Below, piece by piece: positions 1 to 6,506 of a stretch of DNA of 9,694 nucleotides. This DNA is from Holdemanella sp. (lineage in GTDB: Bacteria > Bacillota_I > Bacilli_A > Erysipelotrichales > Erysipelotrichaceae), in the NCBI GenBank assembly GCA_021442845.1, contig JABUSD010000028.1, positions 1-9,694 on the forward strand, read 5' to 3'. The translations under genes were made by a program, and so were the position numbers. The notes below the pieces were generated by a model. That model worked only from the letters and a program-made list of their open reading frames with translations, was not told the DNA's origin and searched no databases. Position 1 is the first letter of the stretch. Every line of letters starts with the position of its first letter.

Positions 1-417
1 GATGCATTTTTATTTTATAAAGTAAACCGAGAGGATATGATTGGTAAGAAAATACTAAGTGTACAAGAAAAATACTACATTGCCGATCAAGGTATTCGAA
101 ATGCAGTATATGGGAATAATGAAAGAGATATTGATCAAAGTCTTGAAAATATCGTATATATGGAATTATTAAGAAAAGGATATACTATCACAATAGGAAA
201 TAAAGAAATCGATTTTATCGCAACAAGAAGAAATGAAAAAATATATGTACAGGTGACATATCTATTCGCTTCCAGAGAAGTAGTAGACCGAGAGTTTAAT
301 GCATATAATAGAATCCATGATAATTATCCAAAATATGTCATTTCAATGGATGATATCGATAGAAGCCAAAATGGAATCATACATCTTAATATATGTGATT
401 TTCTATTGAATTTATAA
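1..417 (+). CDS. DUF4143-type AAA+ ATPase, C-terminal part (5' end outside window)
   Basis: The reading frame is open from the first base of the window. The 12 codons before the first ATG at 37 read as typical family sequence (DAFLFYKVNRED), so this is the end of a longer gene and ATG 37 is not its start. About 138 residues are visible. They match the C-terminal DUF4143 region of the common prokaryotic ATP-binding proteins that pair an N-terminal AAA+ ATPase with this domain; full-length members have roughly 400-430 residues. Recognisable parts are EKYYIADQGIRN, a NIVYMELLRKGY helix, the NKEIDFIA strand followed by KIYVQVTY, and NYPKYVISMDD. The EIDF...VQV stretch resembles a degenerate PD-(D/E)xK nuclease-like core in which the usual Glu-x-Lys is not kept. 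Cellular role is unknown; these genes are abundant and often repeated in gut Firmicutes. It converges on moeA with no evident functional link. Family assignment is from recall of conserved motifs. Confidence 0.8.
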   Translation, partial: DAFLFYKVNREDMIGKKILSVQEKYYIADQGIRNAVYGNNERDIDQSLENIVYMELLRKGYTITIGNKEIDFIATRRNEKIYVQVTYLFASREVVDREFNAYNRIHDNYPKYVISMDDIDRSQNGIIHLNICDFLLNL

Positions 418-445
418 AGGACGTGTTCAATCACGTCCTTTTAGA
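416..445. terminator. Bidirectional hairpin terminator between convergent genes
   Basis: A perfect 10-bp inverted repeat, AAAGGACGTG at 416-425 and CACGTCCTTT at 432-441, encloses a 6-nt loop. It begins inside the stop codon of the ATPase gene and ends inside the stop codon of moeA. On the plus strand the stem runs into a short T tract. On the minus strand it is followed by TATAAATT, so termination of moeA is probably weaker. The convergent arrangement and the overlap with both stop codons make a shared terminator the simplest reading. Confidence 0.8.
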
Positions 446-1625
446 TTAAATATGCTTTTACTTTACTTCCTTTTGTGATGGTTTCATTCTGATTAATACG
501 AATCAGACAGTTTGTGCCAATACCGGCTTTAGTTTGACCATTATGCTGTCCTTTTGAAAAAGAGATGATTCCATCGATATAATAGCCTCTAAGAAAACGC
601 GTACTGAATTTATTAATAGGAAAATCATCAAAGGAGATTCCTTCTACTTCTTTTAAGATTACTTTATTACTTTGATTCATTTCTTTTAATAATGGCTGCA
701 CCAATAGTTCAAAGATAGCACTGGCAGAATATGGATTCCCTGATAAGCCAATAACTGGTATTCCATTGAATATAGAATACATCGTTGGCATGCCTGGTTT
801 TACATTGACTCCATGGAATATGATATCGGCATGCAGTTCTTCCATAACCTGTGGGATGACATCTTTAATACCTACTGATACACCTCCTGTTGTGATGATT
901 AGATCGCAATTGGTATTTGAGATAGCTTTCTTAATTGTATCAATATCATCTCCTGCTGACATTGATAGAATGACATCACATCCTAATTGATTAAGTCTTG
1001 TTGAGAATAAAGCTAAATTGGAATTATAGATCTTTCCTGGCTGTAGTGGCTTTCCCATATCCTGTAATTCATCTCCGGTTGTGATAATAGCTGCCATTAT
1101 TTTTTGCCTTACCTTGACATATTCAATGCCTGCGGCAATGGCAGAGGCGATAAAATACGCATCTATGACATCGCCTTTCACGGCTAATAATTCCCCTTTA
1201 TGAAAGTCTTCTCCGATATCACAATAATGGGCTCCTTTTGGTAGTGATTTATAAATTGTCACTTTTTCCCTTCCATAATCGGTCATTTCCTGTGGGATGA
1301 TGACATCACATCCTTCTGGGATGCAGGCTCCTGTCATAATGCGTAAGGCTTCCCCTTTTTCTAACATTCTAAATGGGGCATCCCCAGCAAACTGATTGCC
1401 TGCTACCTTTAATGTGACAGGGACTTCTTTGATATCCTCATAGTTTACGGCATATCCATCCATAGCCGATCTTGGAAATGGGGGCTGATCAATCAATGTA
1501 TATACATCTTCTGAAAGGATACGATTTATAGAGTGCAGTACATGTACTGTTTCACTTTGAACTGGCTTTGCGTATGCACATACCTGTCTGATTGCTTCAT
1601 CGATTGTGATTTTATCGTGTTTCAT
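441..1625 (-). CDS. moeA: Molybdopterin molybdenumtransferase MoeA
   Basis: MoeA inserts molybdate into adenylylated molybdopterin, the last common step of molybdenum cofactor synthesis, in the cytoplasm. The protein has 394 residues, close to the usual 390-410. The N-terminal MoeA domain carries PPFPRSAMDGYAV at about 48-60, whose Asp56 matches a conserved functional Asp of the family, and MTGACIPEGCDVI at about 97-109. The MogA-like MoCF domain follows, with TTGDEL (182-187), ITTGGVSVG (244-252), KPGMP (276-280) and GLSGNPYSA (293-301). A C-terminal beta domain covers about 320-394. The start was set at ATG 1625, because GGAG lies 6 nt upstream of it; an in-frame ATG four codons earlier, at 1637, has no ribosome binding site. 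The gene follows a 186-nt leader with its own terminator and ends at the shared hairpin. It would supply cofactor to the Mo enzyme encoded upstream in the same direction. Confidence 0.95.
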   Translation of the reverse strand: MKHDKITIDEAIRQVCAYAKPVQSETVHVLHSINRILSEDVYTLIDQPPFPRSAMDGYAVNYEDIKEVPVTLKVAGNQFAGDAPFRMLEKGEALRIMTGACIPEGCDVIIPQEMTDYGREKVTIYKSLPKGAHYCDIGEDFHKGELLAVKGDVIDAYFIASAIAAGIEYVKVRQKIMAAIITTGDELQDMGKPLQPGKIYNSNLALFSTRLNQLGCDVILSMSAGDDIDTIKKAISNTNCDLIITTGGVSVGIKDVIPQVMEELHADIIFHGVNVKPGMPTMYSIFNGIPVIGLSGNPYSASAIFELLVQPLLKEMNQSNKVILKEVEGISFDDFPINKFSTRFLRGYYIDGIISFSKGQHNGQTKAGIGTNCLIRINQNETITKGSKVKAYLI

Positions 1626-1631
1626 TGTATT

Positions 1632-1635
1632 CTCC
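1632..1635 (-). promoter_or_regulatory. Ribosome binding site that decides the moeA start
   Basis: GGAG on the minus strand, 6 nt before ATG 1625. The longer candidate start at 1637 is preceded by TTACAATAAG, which has no Shine-Dalgarno match, and the GGAG itself lies inside the first codons of that longer version. This supports the shorter 394-residue protein. Confidence 0.75.
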
Positions 1636-1652
1636 ATTCTTATTGTAACATA

Positions 1653-1685
1653 GAAAAGAAAAGCCCTGTTTTATGAAAACAGAGC
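1653..1685 (-). terminator. Intrinsic terminator in the moeA leader
   Basis: On the minus strand GCTCTGTTTT (1685-1676) pairs with AAAACAGGGC (1672-1663): ten pairs including one G-U, with a 3-nt loop. It is followed directly by TTTTCTTTTC (1662-1653). It lies about 30-60 nt before the moeA start codon and 126 nt after the transporter stop. It is placed to end the long upstream operon and, if conditional, to gate read-through into moeA. Confidence 0.8.
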
Positions 1686-1790
1686 TAAGCACACAAAAAG
1701 TGTTTGACCTGCTCTTCTTTCCAGAATGCGGGAGGCATAGACGTTTCCATCTATACCCTGGCTTATAAACCATAGAATTCCTTAGGCTTA
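1683..1790 (-). promoter_or_regulatory. Structured leader RNA upstream of moeA, candidate molybdenum-cofactor riboswitch
   Basis: The minus-strand RNA before the moeA terminator folds well by eye. A ten-pair stem with two G-U pairs, GGTATAGATG (1757-1748) with CGTCTATGCC (1743-1734), is capped by a GAAA tetraloop. CCAG (1761-1758) can pair with CTGG (1724-1721) just outside it. A closing helix AGC-C-TAAG (1788-1781, one bulged C) can pair with CTTAGCT (1689-1683), which overlaps the first three bases of the terminator's 5' arm and would compete with it. A small hairpin ACAC-TTTTT-GTGT sits at 1703-1691. From memory, Moco/Tuco riboswitches contain a GNRA tetraloop and commonly precede Moco synthesis genes, so this class is the leading guess. 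I did not match the full consensus base by base. Confidence 0.45.
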
Positions 1791-1811
1791 TAAACTCGAA
1801 GAACATTTTCA

Positions 1812-2741
1812 TTATCTTCTTTCAACTTTTAAGAACATAATTAGAAACTGCAACAATACCCAACCGATAATCATTGTCGTCAGATACAATTGAATTCCTT
1901 GTAGCTGCGTTACTTTTAACGCAAGAGCTTCATTGCCTGCATTTGTAAGGAAACCTGCCATTTTACCCGTTGCGACAACTCCAATTGCCATTGGGAAGGT
2001 TACTCCTGCATAGCCTGGTACAAAGTTAAACGCAAAGAATTTTGGAAGTTTCACAATAATGAAAGCCAATGAACATAGTACACATGCATAGAGTAAATAG
2101 ACAAGCATTGGTATTTTCACATCAATGATATTGATATAGCTTACTAAACATAATGAACATGGAGCTAATAATACGGCCATTGTATGATAGACTGGTGCTT
2201 TTACTTCTACCTTTAACAAACGTACTATCATGAATGGTAAAATGATGAAATAAATCGCAATTCCATACCATGTGATGATTGTTAGTAAGGCTTTTGGAAG
2301 AATCGCTCCTCCAACGACACAGCTAACCATGATTCCATTGTAGGTAACAAACCAGGATGGTACAAATGTATTCACATCGCGTTTTAGAATCACATTCTTA
2401 ACTGTGAATATGACAATATGTATCGCATGACATGTAACGGCAATCATCAGCATGGCTTTTCCCAAAACAGGTACATAATCATAATAGTAGTTTCCTAAAA
2501 TCATCATCATCATGAAGAAAGCGGCATATAAACTACATGGTACAACATTGGAATACTCTTTCTTACAAGTATCAAAAGCTGTCACAATTTTAATGACATA
2601 ACATAATAATACAATAGTACCTGTCCACATTGTTAGATGTCGAACCCATGTAAATCCAAGTCCTCCAAACACATTGGCAAGTGTTAATGCACCGACAAAG
2701 GTTGGTAGAACAGGTACGGGCATATTTTTTATTCTATCCAT
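1812..2741 (-). CDS. TDT/SLAC1-family anion transporter
   Basis: This integral membrane protein of 309 residues belongs to the tellurite-resistance/dicarboxylate transporter family (TehA, Mae1, Ssu1, SLAC1). About ten hydrophobic segments are visible, near residues 13-30, 39-56, 66-87, 90-114, 133-149, 152-176, 186-206, 210-232, 241-265 and 283-306. This is the family's usual ten-helix count. PTFVGALTLANVFGGLG at the N-terminus and GYAGVTFPMAIG near 243-254 are typical. Known members carry C4-dicarboxylates, sulfite (yeast Ssu1) or chloride and nitrate (plant SLAC1/SLAH). The substrate cannot be read from sequence, but context in a nitrate/sulfite reduction operon favours nitrate, nitrite or sulfite. 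Some databases label relatives 'exfoliative toxin A/B', which is misleading. GAGGAG overlaps the preceding stop codon and sits 8 nt before the ATG. It is the last gene of the operon. Confidence 0.85.
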   Translation of the reverse strand: MDRIKNMPVPVLPTFVGALTLANVFGGLGFTWVRHLTMWTGTIVLLCYVIKIVTAFDTCKKEYSNVVPCSLYAAFFMMMMILGNYYYDYVPVLGKAMLMIAVTCHAIHIVIFTVKNVILKRDVNTFVPSWFVTYNGIMVSCVVGGAILPKALLTIITWYGIAIYFIILPFMIVRLLKVEVKAPVYHTMAVLLAPCSLCLVSYINIIDVKIPMLVYLLYACVLCSLAFIIVKLPKFFAFNFVPGYAGVTFPMAIGVVATGKMAGFLTNAGNEALALKVTQLQGIQLYLTTMIIGWVLLQFLIMFLKVERR

Positions 2742-2746
2742 AATTT

Positions 2747-3982
2747 CTACTCCTCATATAAGAATTCAAAGTTTTCATCCATATGGAAGAAATCAGAATA
2801 ATCGATATCAAACAATGGCTTCTTCACTTTTGTTATATCAATCTTACGGCGTATCATCTGCGTTAAAACACCTGAATATGACAAATCCCCTTGTAAGATG
2901 GCTCCTACAATAACACCATCTTTATGTACGATTTTCTTATAGATCTTCTTCTTTGGATCTTTATAGATTTCTACAGAATGCGTTTCATCATAACGATTTG
3001 GATTTCCAAGTGACATGCTGGCAAGTCCTAAGAAGTTCATCGTTGATTTGGATGCGAAGAAATCATCCATTTTTCTTGGAACGCCTGATATATTGTAAGC
3101 GGCAATCATTCCTTCTTTTACCGCAACTGGCCAGATTGGATTTCTTCCACTGCAGTCTCCAGCTCCATATACATTCGGAATATTTGTCCTTCCCGTTTCA
3201 TCAAAAATCAATCCAAAACGGTCACATTCCAATTTGCTTCCCTGCAAGAACTCTACCGATGAACGCACACCTGCACAGTTCACAACTAAATCGGTTGGAA
3301 TTTCCGTTCCATCATTTAGAATGACTTTGTAACAGTTTCCTTCTTCATCTAAGACAAATTCCTTGGCTCCCATGGAGTAATACTGTTTGACACCTTTTTC
3401 TTCAAACATCTTGCCATAGACATTGGCTGCATATTCATCCAGCTGAATTGGAAGCATATAAGGGCCCATATCCGCTAATGTGATATTCTTTCCATATTTG
3501 ACCAATCCTGCAATGACATCAATTCCAACTAGTCCAGCTCCCATAATAAAGATATTATTGGCTTTATCCAGTCTTTCTTCAATGAATTCCACATCACAGA
3601 AGTTTCTAAATCCTGTGATGTTCTTTCCTTCTCTTAATCCTGGAATTGGAAAAAAGTTAGGGTGTGAACCTGTGGCAATGCATAGGCTATCATATGTCAC
3701 TTCTTCCCCATTATTTAAGAAGACAACATTTGAATCAGTATCAACACCGGTTGCCTTTACTCCTTTGATCCAGTTGATATTCATGCGCTTTTCAAAATCA
3801 GGTCCTACAAAGTTTAATCCTTCTAAATCTCTTTCCCCTTTTAAATGATGATAAAGAATACAACGGGAATAAATCGTTGTGTCTTCGGAAATCATGACGA
3901 TTTCAGCATCCGGGTTTAATTCTCTTAGTTTACGAACGACATTTGTTCCAGCGGCGCTGGCTCCAATAACTACATATTTCAT
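2747..3982 (-). CDS. FAD-dependent NADH oxidoreductase, likely electron donor to the Mo enzyme
   Basis: A 411-residue pyridine nucleotide-disulfide oxidoreductase class protein. The FAD-binding N-terminus reads VVIGASAAG (residues 4-12). CIATGSHP lies at 101-108, the second dinucleotide motif MGAGLVG at 147-153, and the FAD-contacting VYGAGDCS at 271-278. Asp171 ends the second strand of the NAD domain; an acidic residue there usually means NADH rather than NADPH. Cys41 in YSRCILY aligns roughly with the redox cysteine of NADH oxidases/peroxidases, though the surrounding motif differs. The C-terminal 100 residues resemble the tail domain of NADH oxidase, rubredoxin reductase and NirB-type proteins. 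The start is ATG 3982, with GGAGGTGA 7 nt upstream; its A is shared with the ferredoxin stop codon (TAATG), which implies translational coupling. As I recall, the clostridial nitrate reductase clusters include a similar NADH-oxidase-like subunit. Soluble and cytoplasmic. Confidence 0.85.
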   Translation of the reverse strand: MKYVVIGASAAGTNVVRKLRELNPDAEIVMISEDTTIYSRCILYHHLKGERDLEGLNFVGPDFEKRMNINWIKGVKATGVDTDSNVVFLNNGEEVTYDSLCIATGSHPNFFPIPGLREGKNITGFRNFCDVEFIEERLDKANNIFIMGAGLVGIDVIAGLVKYGKNITLADMGPYMLPIQLDEYAANVYGKMFEEKGVKQYYSMGAKEFVLDEEGNCYKVILNDGTEIPTDLVVNCAGVRSSVEFLQGSKLECDRFGLIFDETGRTNIPNVYGAGDCSGRNPIWPVAVKEGMIAAYNISGVPRKMDDFFASKSTMNFLGLASMSLGNPNRYDETHSVEIYKDPKKKIYKKIVHKDGVIVGAILQGDLSYSGVLTQMIRRKIDITKVKKPLFDIDYSDFFHMDENFEFLYEE

Positions 3983-4404
3983 TATTTTGTCACCTCCACC
4001 AGCGTGATGGCATGCATTGGGCACTTTTCAACACACATTGGATTTCCTGAACCATCTTCGCTTCTATGAACGCACATATCGCATTTCATAACTTCATAGT
4101 TATAAATCGCATCCGGTTTTAATACACCATATGGACATGCCATAACACACATGAAACAGTGGGCACAGTGTTCCTTATCGTATGTAACATACCCTGTCTT
4201 TTCATCTTTTCGCATAGCTCCTGTCATACATGTAATCGCACATTCTGGCAAATCACAGTGACGGCAAAAAATAGGAGCTGGTTTTGTTTCGGAATCGATT
4301 ACGACACGGTTTCTGGCATCGTGGGTATCATGGGAAATACAACATGATGTCACACACATCAAACAACCAATACAGCGACTTCTATCAATTTTAATTCGAT
4401 ACAT
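3982..4404 (-). CDS. Four-cluster [4Fe-4S] ferredoxin electron-transfer subunit
   Basis: A 140-residue DMSO reductase B/HycB-type iron-sulfur protein. The cysteines group as four clusters: C11, C14, C17, C21; C47, C50, C55, C59; C80, C83, C86, C90; and C108, C111, C124, C128, with one extra Cys22. No signal peptide or membrane segment is present, so it acts in the cytoplasm. It most likely carries electrons from the FAD oxidoreductase to the molybdoenzyme. It starts 3 nt after the stop codon of the Mo enzyme, and its ribosome binding site GGAGG is embedded in that gene's last codons. Its stop overlaps the next start by one base. Position between catalytic and flavin subunits supports a three-part complex like that described for clostridial nitrate reductase. 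Confidence 0.9.
   Translation of the reverse strand: MYRIKIDRSRCIGCLMCVTSCCISHDTHDARNRVVIDSETKPAPIFCRHCDLPECAITCMTGAMRKDEKTGYVTYDKEHCAHCFMCVMACPYGVLKPDAIYNYEVMKCDMCVHRSEDGSGNPMCVEKCPMHAITLVEVTK
3990..3997 (-). promoter_or_regulatory. Ribosome binding site deciding the start of the FAD oxidoreductase
   Basis: GGAGGTGA lies 7 nt before ATG 3982, within the last codons of the ferredoxin gene. It rules out the longer in-frame ATG at 4024, which would add 14 residues (MPNACHHAGGGDKI) unlike a flavoprotein N-terminus and would push the GxGxxA-type motif away from the start. Confidence 0.85.
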
Positions 4405-4407
4405 AGA

Positions 4408-6489
4408 TTAGTCCTCCTTTGGTTCAATATTCACAACAGCCGATTTATAAGATGGTTCCTTCGAATATGGATCATAGACAGAAGGGGTCAGCTTATTACA
4501 TTCTTCATAATGAATTGGTGCATAGATTTCATCTTCCTGCACATCATCCGTAATGCGAACGGCAAAGTCAGCACTTTGTCCATTGCAGGAATGAATGGTA
4601 ATCCAGTCTTCGTGTTTCAAATTGTATTTTTCAGCTACAACTGGATGGATGTAACAATAGGCATGTTTCGTACTTACTCCATCTACAAACTGTACTTCAC
4701 GCGTACGGGATTGCGTATGCCACTGTCCTACCGTTCCGCGTCCAGTATTGAAGATATAGGGGTACTCTTCACTTTGTGGAAGGGGGTTTTCAGGTACGGG
4801 TTCAAACTGGAAAATCGCTTTTCCATCTGGTGTCCAGAACTTGCCATCTTCATATAGACGGCGTTCATCCTCTTCAAGGATGTCTCCTTCTTTGAATGGC
4901 CACTGGCAGCCATGGGATCCTTCTAATTTACGATAATCCATTCCTGTAAAATCAAAGGGTCTTCCTTTTGAACATGCCTTCATTAAGTTGAAGCAGTCTT
5001 CTGGTGTTTTCCAGTTTTCAATGATGTCTTTGAATCCCATCGCCTTTGCGACATTCCACATGATCTGATAATCGTTCATTTCATCTTCATCGGGTTTAAT
5101 AACCGGTACACAACGGCATAAACGACGTTCTAAGTTAATATATGTTCCTTCCTTCTTGATACCTGGAACGGCTGGAAGGAAGACATCATAATCAAAACAG
5201 CTTTCAATATCATCATAGATATCCTGCACAACATAGAATTCCAGTTTTTCAACCGCCGTTCTAAATGTTTCATTGTTTGTCCATGAGTGTTTTGGATTTG
5301 TACACATAATCCATAATGCTTTGATTTTCCCTTCATTGATTTCTTCAATGATCTGGTTGTATGTCTTTGTTGGCCCTTTGGCAAGAATCTCTTCTTCACA
5401 GCCAAAGATGTTTGCGACTTTTTTACGCGCATCTGGATTGGCAAAATCATGTCCATATAAGGAAGCCTGGTTAGAGAATAGACGTGAACTCATCGCATTG
5501 CATTGTCCGGTAATTGAGTTTGCTCCTGTTCCTGGCTTTCCATAATTGCCTAACAATAATTGTAAATTAATAATCGACTGGGCTGCGCGCACCGCATTGT
5601 GCGACTGGTTGATTCCCATTGTCCACCACATCGATACGCGTTTTCCATTCTTGATCAAATCAATCAGTTCCATAATCTGATCCATTGGAATATGCGTTAC
5701 TTCCGCTACTTTTTCAAGTGGGAAATCCTTTACAAATTCCTTATATTCTTCAAAGCGGTTTGTATGTGCATTGACAAATTCATGGTCAATCAAATCGTTT
5801 TCAATGAAATAATTAGCGAGTCCATAGAATAAAGTAGAATCTGTCTTTGACTTGATGCGATAATGATAATCCGCATTCTTTGCACTTTCACATCGTCTTG
5901 GATCAATGACAATCAATTTCTTATTGGTATTGCGCTTAATTCGATCCCATACAATTGGATGGGCTACCACTGGATTGGCTCCCACTAGAATGATTGTATC
6001 GGATAGATCTAAATCTTTTAATGTATAACCAGGTGCATCAAAACCATAGCTCTGTTTATGCGCAACAACAGCACTTGCCATACATAAACGGGTATTTCCA
6101 TCAACATTTGTATGCATATGATCACGTAGAATATGCCCATTGATCGCAAATTCTTCCATTGTCAGCTGTCCTGTTGAAATACCAGCAATCGCTTCATATC
6201 CATACTTTTCCTGGATTTCTTTAAATCTTCTGGCAATGTATTCAAATGTATAATCCCATCCTGGATAAAAGTATGTACCATCCTCTTTACGAACACGTGG
6301 TGTATGTGGCTTATCCACAACCGTCTGTTGCTTATCTAATGAAATTCCTTTGATACAGCAGAATCCATCGTTAACAGGATAACCTGGGGTTGGTTTTACA
6401 CTGATAATGCGATTTGCATCTTCATCTACATAGAAATCAAGGTTACAGTCTATGGCACAGTAGTTACATACGGATTGAATCTTTTTCAT
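4408..6489 (-). CDS. Cytoplasmic molybdopterin oxidoreductase, probable nitrate reductase catalytic subunit
   Basis: A 693-residue bis-MGD enzyme of the DMSO reductase superfamily. The N-terminal cluster ligands are C8, C11, C15 and C45 (the Cys of CIKG), with Lys47 in the usual place between cluster and Mo. NTRLCMASAVVAHK (132-145) puts Cys136 as the Mo ligand, followed by Met. This matches Nas/NarB/NapA nitrate reductases; formate dehydrogenases have Cys or Sec followed by His. MGINQS (291-296), SITGQCNAM (325-333) and QWHTQSRT near 600 are also nitrate-reductase-like. The length matches cyanobacterial NarB and clostridial enzymes. There is no twin-arginine leader, so it is cytoplasmic, and it probably reduces nitrate to nitrite with electrons from the ferredoxin and FAD subunits. 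The start has AAAGGA about 10 nt upstream and lies 17 nt after asrC. Automated pipelines may call it formate dehydrogenase FdhF; the motifs argue against that. Substrate remains an inference. Confidence 0.85.
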   Translation of the reverse strand: MKKIQSVCNYCAIDCNLDFYVDEDANRIISVKPTPGYPVNDGFCCIKGISLDKQQTVVDKPHTPRVRKEDGTYFYPGWDYTFEYIARRFKEIQEKYGYEAIAGISTGQLTMEEFAINGHILRDHMHTNVDGNTRLCMASAVVAHKQSYGFDAPGYTLKDLDLSDTIILVGANPVVAHPIVWDRIKRNTNKKLIVIDPRRCESAKNADYHYRIKSKTDSTLFYGLANYFIENDLIDHEFVNAHTNRFEEYKEFVKDFPLEKVAEVTHIPMDQIMELIDLIKNGKRVSMWWTMGINQSHNAVRAAQSIINLQLLLGNYGKPGTGANSITGQCNAMSSRLFSNQASLYGHDFANPDARKKVANIFGCEEEILAKGPTKTYNQIIEEINEGKIKALWIMCTNPKHSWTNNETFRTAVEKLEFYVVQDIYDDIESCFDYDVFLPAVPGIKKEGTYINLERRLCRCVPVIKPDEDEMNDYQIMWNVAKAMGFKDIIENWKTPEDCFNLMKACSKGRPFDFTGMDYRKLEGSHGCQWPFKEGDILEEDERRLYEDGKFWTPDGKAIFQFEPVPENPLPQSEEYPYIFNTGRGTVGQWHTQSRTREVQFVDGVSTKHAYCYIHPVVAEKYNLKHEDWITIHSCNGQSADFAVRITDDVQEDEIYAPIHYEECNKLTPSVYDPYSKEPSYKSAVVNIEPKED

Positions 6490-6506
6490 AGAATGAATCC
6501 TTTCTT

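Noticed and set aside
416..441. The moeA/ATPase hairpin as a second Crp-type operator
   Set aside because: Its centre reads GTG-TTCAAT-CAC, which lacks GTGA-N6-TCAC half-sites, and it lies between convergent gene ends where no promoter is seen.
1612..1812. A 66-codon minus-strand open frame covering the transporter-moeA gap
   Set aside because: It overlaps the moeA start in another frame, has no ribosome binding site of note, no recognisable domain, and runs through the terminator hairpin; the gap is better explained as structured leader RNA.
2674..3848. Plus-strand open frames opposite the flavoprotein and transporter genes
   Set aside because: They are antisense shadows of genes with clear family motifs, with no plausible ribosome binding sites or recognisable domains.
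3982..4024. Longer start for the FAD oxidoreductase (ATG at 4024)
   Set aside because: The added residues do not look like a flavoprotein N-terminus, and a strong GGAGGTGA sits 7 nt before ATG 3982, next to the FAD-binding motif.
4408..6489. Thiosulfate, polysulfide or tetrathionate reductase identity for the Mo enzyme
   Set aside because: These enzymes are normally exported with a Tat leader and do not carry the CMASAV and TGQxNAM motifs seen here; no membrane anchor subunit is present.
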